Shown: one piece after another, positions 57,201 through 64,000 of the stretch
How positions within the stretch are numbered: the first letter of the stretch is position 1
Layout: each line of letters starts with the position of its first letter
Assembly (NCBI GenBank): GCA_022606425.2
Contig: JAHDVF020000992.1
Coordinates: 434,001 to 498,000, forward strand
Source: Lepidostoma basale
Taxonomy: Eukaryota > Arthropoda > Insecta > Trichoptera > Lepidostomatidae
Reading direction: 5' to 3'
Length of the DNA: 64,000 bases
Made by a program: the position numbers and the translations under genes
Notes under the pieces: model-generated
What the model saw: only the letters and a program-made list of their open reading frames with translations
What the model was told of the DNA's origin: nothing
The model's database searches: none

Positions 57201-60200
57201 GCGAAACTCACAGCTGTCATGCTGCGACTGGGAGATTGTGGACTCACAACACAACTGCTCAAATGATGGCATAAAAGGAGACGTCGCATAACCAATTATA
57301 AGATTTTGGTTATGCAAGAACTCTTCTAATTCTGGAATGTTTGTGTGAATTTCAGGATGCAAATCTCTAAAAGAAAAAACATTTTATTAACTCGAAGAAT
57401 TAATTATATTTTAACGCAGAGTACACATATCTAATACAACATGTTATAATAGGCATAAAAGTGGAAATAATAATATAAAAAAATACAAATTTAATTGTAT
57501 CTCAATAGAGACGAAGCCGCAAACTGAATATGGATGATCAAGGTGTTTACAGGACTTATGACCTGTCATTGGTTGGGTTAAGCGCACGCTTTATGTAATT
57601 ACAACATTCCCCATTCCACCTTTGTTATTATGATCATGCATGACAAATTTTTGGAAGATGTATATATACTTCAAAATCCATACCTATCTTCACGTGTCAG
57701 TTTCAATTGTCCATCTGTGTAGATTTGGTTGCACTTGTGAATCTATTCAAGATTAACTTATACAACCGACCCATATTCAGTTTGCGTCTTCGTCTCTATT
57801 GAGATACAATTAAATTTGAATTGACCACCCTTTGGTGAAAATCCAGAATTTCGTATACAAGTATAAGTATACATTCACAAAAATATAAAAAAATACAAAT
57901 TTTCTGTTTATAAAACAAATTTCCAAAAAAGAACTTAATGCTGAAATAATTGAAGATTAGGAAATGATTAAAGAATGATTGAATAATGAAAATAAAGTAA
58001 TAATAAAAACATTTATAAAATATATTGACTTAGTTTTAGTCTACTAGTTCTATTGATTCAACCAGTCATGTCAAAACCAGTCGAGACTAAAGAATAAGTG
58101 GAACTTAACTAAATAAATATTACTAAGAAAAGATTATTTGCATTATTTACAAAGAATATCTACCAAAAAATTTCATTAAATGGCAAATTTTCATCAGTGA
58201 ATTTAAAATATTAAATTTGACACCAATAATCACAGTGCAGTTGCTGCCATCTATGTAAGAATTTTAGAAATAAACAATCATACAAATCTTTTTTTTTGGG
58301 TTAAACCCTTCGAAGAGTACAAATGAAATAACACATACCGATTTAGTGACTTTCTGCACATGTCCAGCAGCAATATGAAGAGATCAGGCTTGCTGCTGAA
58401 GGCATTCTTTGTTATAAAATTTTGGGATACGGCATTTTGAACTGTAAACTTTTCCGATGGACATTCAATGCCTAGCATGTATGTTGCTCCACAGAGCTCA
58501 AATCCATGCCCAGCGAAGTAAACTAATGCTAAAATAAATAATAAATAATAAAATAACACTTCCATAACATTGGTTAGGTTGTTCTGTTAACTTTTGCATA
58601 AAATTTATAGCCAATGTTTGTTCTTGGACAATTCTATACTTTATTGACCATAAGATGTTTTTTCTAAGTCCAAATAAGTAAAATACTTCTTCGTAATCTA
58701 AGATCAAATTAAATTTCTTGAGATAATTAACCCTTGGAATGTTAGATAACTATATAACTTATATATAACTTTGTTTGCAAAATCATTGAGAAATACTAAC
58801 AATGGTAGTCATTGCCTAAAAGAAGACTTATAAATGTTTGAATTAAAATAATTTCTGAGTGATCCATTGTGTATCTCCTTCGTACGAACAAGAAAAAGAT
58901 AGCCCACATCTGGTAGATGGGGCGCACTGTATCTCTTTCACGCACATACAATGAGGTATGTAATTTATTTAAACAAATTTATTTATTGTTTCTTTGTGTA
59001 AATATAAACATTAAATAAAAAAACAAAGGAAAAGACATTTTGTTAGAAATTGTATTATATTTTATGAGAATGACATATTTTGCCTCGCAAAGGTATTCTC
59101 AAATGATAATGCCTAAGCAACAGACATTTTCATTCATATTAAATAAACATAATATTTTTCTCAAAGCATATGATAGCATTTCTCGTTAGTATTTTGAAAA
59201 CACTGTAGCAACCAAAGGTTAAATCTACTTATGATTTTAAAATATAAGTTGATGGAATACGACAATGGATTTAATATTAAATACAAATTTGACTTACTGT
59301 ATGTGTTAGGGGGTAAGACAGAGCACAGAACACTGATTGATTCCTTCAGATGATCACTTTCTACATTCTCTATGACAATGACAATAAAGCCCATGGACTT
59401 GAGGATATCACCCAATACCCGGCAGTCGGATACTGGGGTCACGAGGTTGGACCAGTTCTGATACTCTGAATTACCGATAAGAATTGCCACTTTTAGGGAA
59501 GGGTTGGAAGACTGGATGACTGGCATTTCTTGGATTTGCCATGACACCTGGCATTCGTTTAAAAGTTTGTAGAATTTTTCAACGGAATATCCTCTTCTAT
59601 CTAAGGCATTTATAACGAAGGGTGCTGCATTTGTTGCGGGAACATTTCTTTAAAAAAAAAGTATGTCACCAAATTAATGATCTTGAAATGCAATCATAAC
59701 ACATGACAGTTTATCCTTTTTTATGTCTTGTTGTTCTCTTAAGATGTAGCTATAGCGAATGTACAAACACTCTAATTATAAAGGGAACAGAGAGATAAAT
59801 GTTTTTTTGCATACCTATATTCAACTAACTAACTAACTAACTAACCATCACGCCGTCTCCCCGAAGGCGTAGGCAGAAAGAATGGACTGCCACACCTTTC
59901 TTTCCTGACATATTTCTCTCGATTCCTCAACATTCATACATCGTGTCATGCACGCGCGTCGATTTCTCTGACTCCTCACATGGCCGTCATTCAATATTTG
60001 ATTTATTTGATCGTGCCACGTTTTCCTTGGTCTTCCTCTATTTCTGGTTCCATTTACATCGTTAACATATAATTTTTTTACCATTCTTTCTTCATTCATT
60101 CTTTCCATATGTCCAAACCATCTTAATGATCCTTTCATTATTTTGTTCATGACACCATCATTCGCACCGCATTCACTTCTTATATTTTCATTCGACACTC

Positions 60201-61200
60201 TATCATACACAGAGTATCCACACATTTGTCTAAGAGATCTCATTTCTACTGCATTTATTCTACTTTCATCCTTCTTTTGCCAGTACCGTTATTCAAATCA
60301 AATCAAATCAGTTTATTTACTCAAAAGACATTACAAACAGCATAAATGTTTAAGGCATCAATTGAGTACAGGTCAAATATTATAAAAATACAACATAATA
60401 CCAGGAACGCACTAGTGATGGTTCGACATTAGGAAGACAAAATACTTTCCAAAGTCAGGAGTATTTGTCCCCTGAACGTACTTTCACTAACATGAAAGAC
60501 GTCGATATTAGAAGAATTAATATATTTTTTTATTAAAACTACACTTCCATTTACGTTACATTATATTGAGATCGTAATTTTAATTAAATAATAATAGTAT
60601 TACTGTTTTCTTTTCATTCCCAGTAAATATTAAACATCATAAACGTTTATTTTAAATATCTTCATAATTATAATATTAATTACCAACACAACCCTACTTT
60701 GATAAATATAGTTTTTTCGTTGACCATTTCATGAATACATTTGTGTAAATATTCATTTGTTGGAGGAAAGAACTACCATGTAAACTTAATGAATCAGAAA
60801 GCATTGCAATGTTTAGATTGCTTTTTTAATAAAGAAATAAGCAATAACAAAACAAAAATTGTTAAATAAAACTAGAAAATAATTATGTTCACTCAAAAAA
60901 TTATGCGGAAAATGCAGCATACACATAAGTGAACAGACATTAGATATAAATAACAAGTGGAATTTAAATTATACTGTCAATAAAATAACAAATACACAAT
61001 TTGTTTTATGCAGAATTCTGATCTTCTTATCGCACTGTAGATAAAATTAAATGAAGAAAAAATATGTAAATTAAGAAATAGGTACTCTAGTTTTTTTTTT
61101 ACCTAAGATTTTTTATTTGAGCGACTCGATTAGCCCAATCATCTGTACGTTGGAGTAAACCATTATAAACTGGATACGGTAAGTTTTGAAGCAAAGACAT
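54202..61200 (-). CDS. MALT1: MALT1-type paracaspase, compact form
   Basis: Six minus-strand exons in phase: 61103-61200, 59298-59647, 58339-58528, 57044-57366, 55639-55734, 54202-54335 (396 aa). Residues 1-75 (WANRVAQIKNLR, NALDRRGYSVEKFYKLLNEC) resemble the end of the MALT1 death domain. The protease domain follows: LKVAILIGNSEYQNWSNLV, then LVYFAGHGFEL with the catalytic His, then LFILLLDMCRKSLN with the catalytic Cys, then LIIGYATSPFM and LYVKHLKRHLKKDEDFMTIL. About 75 further residues (KTLQKPEKLDNLSSRFFLS, ASVPSIDYNLSVRLIFLGDD) may be a reduced Ig3-like tail. Human MALT1 is about 820 aa with three Ig domains. The two Ig domains between death and protease domains are absent here. Paracaspases cleave after Arg in immune signalling. 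The last acceptor (TAAAG/GT) is weak and an exon could be missed. Confidence 0.82.
54362..55284. mobile_element. hAT-type element beside the last paracaspase exon
   Basis: The ends CACAGTTTGCCAAAC (54362) and TTTGGGAACCTATA (ending 55284) resemble the 7584-9032 hAT termini. Flanks CCTCAAGC (54354-54361) and CCCTAAGC (55285-55292) are an imperfect 8-bp duplication. Subterminal GACCCCTTATC and GGGGCCC blocks also match that family. Inside, 54480-54760 (GCTGACCCGGCGAACTCTGT...AAAAATCAGTCCAGCCATTT) looks like a nested LINE or SINE 3' end. Confidence 0.65.
55985..56274. other. Intron DNA, nothing recognised
   Basis: Between paracaspase exon 5 and the pogo-like element I see AT-rich sequence with short frames on both strands that have no family signature. 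Confidence 0.35.
56275..56999 (-). mobile_element. Pogo/Tigger-like element with TA duplication
   Basis: CAGGTAACCCCCGTTGATC (56275) is mirrored by GATGAACGGGGGTTACCTG (ending 56999), with TA on both sides (56273-56274 and 57000-57001). Subterminal GCGATAAGCG and CGCGTTATAACG also pair. The interior holds a decayed transposase end and a nested LINE 3' end (56645-56750). It stops 44 bp from the donor of paracaspase exon 4. Confidence 0.8.
56645..56750 (-). mobile_element. Jockey-type LINE 3' end, very short
   Basis: GTGGACTTGGACTTGGATCT, CTGGCTTACAGAGGTTCAGC and GGAAACATTGTTGGAATGCG match the 3' UTR and hexamer tail at 49756-49850. Only about 100 bp were inserted, inside the pogo-like element. 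Confidence 0.8.
57490..57830. mobile_element. TIR MITE, AATTGTATCTCAATAGAGAC family
   Basis: TTTAATTGTATCTCAATAGAG ACGAAG at the left is mirrored by CTTCGTCTCTATTGAGATACAATTAAA at the right. Interior GGTTGGGTTAAGCGCACGC and CATTCCCCATTCCACC match 31070-31135. It lies in paracaspase intron 3. From 57850 to 58338 I see only AT-rich intron. Confidence 0.75.
58529..59297. other. Paracaspase intron 2
   Basis: AT-rich. Around 59060-59130 a decayed GACATGTTTCGCC-family MITE can be read (GAATGACATATTTTGCCTCG, then CAACAGACATTTTCATTC). Nothing else is recognised. Confidence 0.4.
59822..60290 (-). mobile_element. LINE 3' fragment (GSEAWNWQ family), intact frame
   Basis: The tail is (CTAA)n at 59824-59846. 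The minus-strand frame reads [58 protein letters not shown] and [20 protein letters not shown]. It is uninterrupted for 131 residues, in paracaspase intron 1. Confidence 0.85.
60290..60500 (-). mobile_element. LINE 3' UTR with AAATC-repeat tail
   Basis: TTCAAATCAAATCAAATCAG on plus is a simple-repeat tail, followed by TTTATTTACTCAAAAGACAT and a body ending near 60500 (CATGAAAGACGTCGATATTA, which resembles the 3' coding end of the 5389 LINE, near 5463). Probably a Jockey-type 3' end. From 60500 to 61102 the intron is AT-rich with nothing recognised. Confidence 0.55.
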
Positions 61201-61954
61201 TTCGCTTGAAAAAGTTGCCTAAACCTTTTAACTATATCATCGGAATAATAAAATAATGATGTAAAATTTGACACCCAGCCACAGCTGTCAAATTCCCGAC
61301 GCGATTATTGTTGGGGCTGCAATATGCAAAAATGCATACTTGCATAGAAAGATAGACAAGATATTATCTTTGGAAATGTTTCATAACCGCATAAAACGGT
61401 CTATACACGTCATTTTCTGAAAATTGACAACAAAATATTAACTCAAATTGCGTGCATGTCTAATGATTGCTTTTATTTTATTTGAATTTTAAAACCATTT
61501 GATTTCAATAAAACAGTTTACTTCTGCAGTTAATTCGGCAATGTATTTGACTTCTATTGTTTTTATTAATTAATTTAATTCGAATACAATATTCATAGTC
61601 ATTGTTTCGCCCTGGTGTGAACAATATTGATATAAACTTGTTATTGAGTGTCGGAAAAATATATCACCCCTCTTAAGTTTGTATAGTTCCTGGCGACCTT
61701 CGTAATCTGCGGGGTTATTTTTTTTCAAAGGCGCAGGACAGTTGTTATAATTTTTAAAAACAGTCAATGGTCACGTCCCTCCAATAAACTGGAAATCGTT
61801 GCGTAAATTGATTAGCAGGGCAAATATAAAGGGATTCTAAAATTGTTTGGCGGCTTCAGCTACCAATAAATGGAAAAATGTTGCTAGTCAATGAAATTGG
61901 CACTTTATGGACATTAATGGATTTTGCCGGACAATAAAGGCATATATCATTAAC
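61201..61954. promoter_or_regulatory. Upstream region of the paracaspase gene
   Basis: Unique-looking AT-rich DNA before (on minus) the start codon at 61200. It should include the promoter, but no motif is certain. Confidence 0.3.
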
Positions 61955-62208
61955 ATATCATTAACACGCCACGCCACCCGACGCCACGTGATGCGTGTTG
62001 AGTCGAATCAAATTGTATTGTTTTTTTATGGACAGAATCACACTATGAACACCCGACGCAACGCCATGCGCGCACACGCCACCCGATCCAGACGAGCTAG
62101 ATCGACGTGTTGCCGGTGGTGAGAGTAAACACGCCACGTCGCGTGTTAAGGCAGAAACATACTATTAACATCGGGTGGCGTGGCGTGTTAATAGTATGTT
62201 CCCACCTT
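61955..62208. mobile_element. CpG-rich palindromic MITE, second copy
   Basis: TTAACACGCCACGCCACCCG, GTGATGCGTGTTGAGTCGAA, GCGCGCACACGCCACCCGAT and GCCACGTCGCGTGTTAAGGC match 31885-32082 in reverse orientation. A second partial terminus follows (GCAGAAACATACTATTAACA then GGCGTGGCGTGTTAATAGT), so two ends are fused here. Confidence 0.75.
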
Positions 62209-62714
62209 TAATAGTAGTTCTGCCTTAAACAGTCCACCCTTATGCCGTCAAAACAGCTGTCAACCATGGAAAGCGAGAATTGAAAATTAGTTTAATTATC
62301 CGGCAAAAACAGTACCGCTAGCGCTATCTATAATTCTCGGGTGTAACTGTTGGTAGGAATCTGTTTCCTGATTGCGAAGGATTGAGTCGCGTCCTCGCTA
62401 AGATTTATCGCTTTCTTATGTAAAGATGTCGCCCTAGAACTTTAGTTTTAATTTAATAAATTAAAGAGGAATTATTGTGAAACAAAAGCCACCAATCAAT
62501 CTCACCTAGCTGGATAATTTAGTAATAAATATATATTATTAATATAGGAATAGATGAAGTTAAATTGTCATGTTCCCTTCAGAAGGATGTTGTGTGAGAT
62601 AATATGATGTGACTAGAGAATAAGTATAATCATAATCAATAAGTTATGATTAATAAAATAAGATGTACCTATCATCAGATATAAGATTAGAATGGTAAAT
62701 TGGTGAATAATTGA
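62209..62714. other. Intergenic DNA, nothing certain
   Basis: CCACCAATCAAT at 62469 and ATTGATTGGTGG at 62707 form a 12-bp inverted pair about 240 bp apart, possibly the ends of a small MITE just before the LINE. No gene is seen. Confidence 0.35.
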
Positions 62715-64000
62715 TTGGTGGCCTGCTCTAATAGCCTACTTGACTCTAATCTCCTCCATTATGGTGGTGTTATTGATACAATGACGTGGCAAGGTCAAGA
62801 GGTTCACAATAGAGAAGTTGTGAATGCATTCGCTGAACATTTTAAATCTGTGTTCAGTACTCCATCAAATGAGGCAGTCCATGCTGATTCGCAGAATACG
62901 ACTCAGGGCGCTCAAGATATTTCCATAGATTTTTTCAGTGAATGTGAAGTCTTCAAGGCTATTAATCAACTCAAAAACACGAATTCATTAGGTCCAGATT
63001 TTGTTCCAACCTTTATATTAAAAGGTTGCAACCACATTTTCAAAAAACCACTGTCCATTATATTTAATCGATCGCTACAAACGGGTGTCTTTCCGGAACT
63101 TTGGAAGATTTCTAAAATCTCTCCAGTTTTCAAGAAGGGCACAAAATCATGTGTTGAAAATTATCGACCAGTAGCAATTTTATCTACACCTGCGAAGGTA
63201 TTTGAGGCGTTAATACATCATTTTATTAACCCAAAGATAGAACCATTCATAATTAATGAACAGCATGGATTCAGATCAGGGCGTTCAACCATTACAAATT
63301 TGATGGTATTTACGAACTTTGTCACTAAGTGCCTTGATAAAGGTGCACAAGTCGACTGCTCGTATAGCGATTTTTCAAAAGCGTTTGATAAGGTGGACCA
63401 CCAACTTTTGCTTCGAAAGCTTCAAAGGATTGGCTTTAGTGACAATCTGCTCAAGCTTTTCTCTAGCTATCTAACATCTCGAAAACAATATGTGTCATAT
63501 GGACTTTTTCAGTCTTCAGCCTTTCACACCTCATCAGGGGTGCCACAAGGGTCTAATTTAGGACCATTGCTTTTCACAATATTCATAAATGATATTTCTA
63601 ACGAAATAAAGTTTTCAAATTTTTTATTATTTGCTGATGATATAAAAGTTTTCTCTGAAATAGAGAATCCCTCAGATTGCTTGAAGCTTCAGTGTGACAT
63701 TCAGAGCATAACCCAATGGAGTAAACGTAACAAATTATTCTTCAACGTCTCCAAGTGCTTTGTTATGTCATACACACGGGCATCGAAAACATTATACTTT
63801 CGCTATCTTATGGATGGGGTACAGCTTGAAAGAGCTTCTACATCCAGAGATCTCGGTGTTCTGTTCGATGCTCAATTATCGTTCAATCTTCACATAGTTG
63901 CTCTATGTAATAGTTCCATTAAAATGCTTGGATTTGTTTTCAGGAATGCCAAGATATTTTCGAACACACAGGTACTTCGGGTGTTGTATAATTCCCTGGT
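62715..64000 (+). mobile_element. Jockey-type LINE with open reverse-transcriptase frame, cut by window edge
   Basis: One plus-strand frame is open from about 62715 to the last base (over 425 codons). It reads VVNAFAEHFKSVFSTPSNE, NSLGPDFVPTFILKGC, VENYRPVAILSTPAKVFEAL, NEQHGFRSGRSTITNLMVF, CSYSDFSKAFDKVDHQLLLR, SSGVPQGSNLGPLLFTIFIN, LLFADDIKVFSEIEN and ends NTQVLRVLYNSL. The FADD box is intact. The element is 5'-truncated before the endonuclease, and its 3' end is outside the window. It is closely related to the broken copy at 52916-53530. Confidence 0.9.

Noticed and set aside
1..64000. CRISPR arrays, bacterial operons or prophage
   Set aside because: No regularly spaced direct repeats or operon-like gene packing. 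The introns, poly(A) signals and retrotransposons show an animal nuclear genome.

Overview
This looks like a eukaryotic, almost certainly insect and most likely lepidopteran (moth or butterfly), nuclear window. It is AT-rich, its genes are split by GT-AG introns, and it is packed with DNA transposons, MITEs, one tRNA-derived SINE family and 5'-truncated non-LTR retrotransposons. The species is not determinable from the sequence alone.

Six host genes can be assembled by splicing exons whose reading frames and intron phases agree. (1) 9435-33381 (+): nine exons, a 579-aa secreted-type single-pass membrane protein with a signal peptide, an acidic Tyr/Asp-rich stalk, a CUB-like region, one membrane segment and a cytoplasmic tail with two PPxY motifs. 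(2) 19286-20266 (+): a GC-rich intronless gene of the DUF1295/steroid-reductase-like membrane family, nested in the 11.5-kb intron 4 of gene 1. Coding-like sequence continues in frame past its stop to 20554. (3) 34567-37355 (+): a ZAD-C2H2 zinc-finger regulator in three exons. (4) 41456-44964 (-): a four-exon N4BP1/Regnase-type NYN ribonuclease with SUMO-interaction-like motifs. (5) 48057-53930 (+): MAIP1, a mitochondrial m-AAA protease partner, in four exons. (6) 54202-61200 (-): a compact MALT1-type paracaspase in six exons. Genes 5 and 6 converge, with poly(A) signals about 40 bp apart.

Layout: 1-9400 is repeat-dominated intergenic DNA (foldback element, unclassified TIR transposon, Jockey-type LINE, hAT element). 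9435-33381 is gene 1, with introns full of SINEs, MITEs and LINE ends. 33.4-38.5 kb holds the zinc-finger gene. 38.5-41.4 kb holds two dead mariners. 41.4-45 kb is the NYN nuclease. 45.4-47.5 kb is mariner and LINE debris. 48-61.2 kb is the MAIP1/paracaspase pair. 61.2-64 kb is upstream sequence, a CpG-rich MITE and a Jockey-type LINE whose frame is open to the window edge.

No gene cluster acting as one pathway is evident. Two proteins have ubiquitin/immune-related family ties (NYN nuclease, paracaspase), and gene 1 carries PPxY motifs that could bind Nedd4-type ligases. Any functional link between them is speculation. The transposon layer records many nested insertions, including a LINE inserted into its own family with a perfect 17-bp target duplication.
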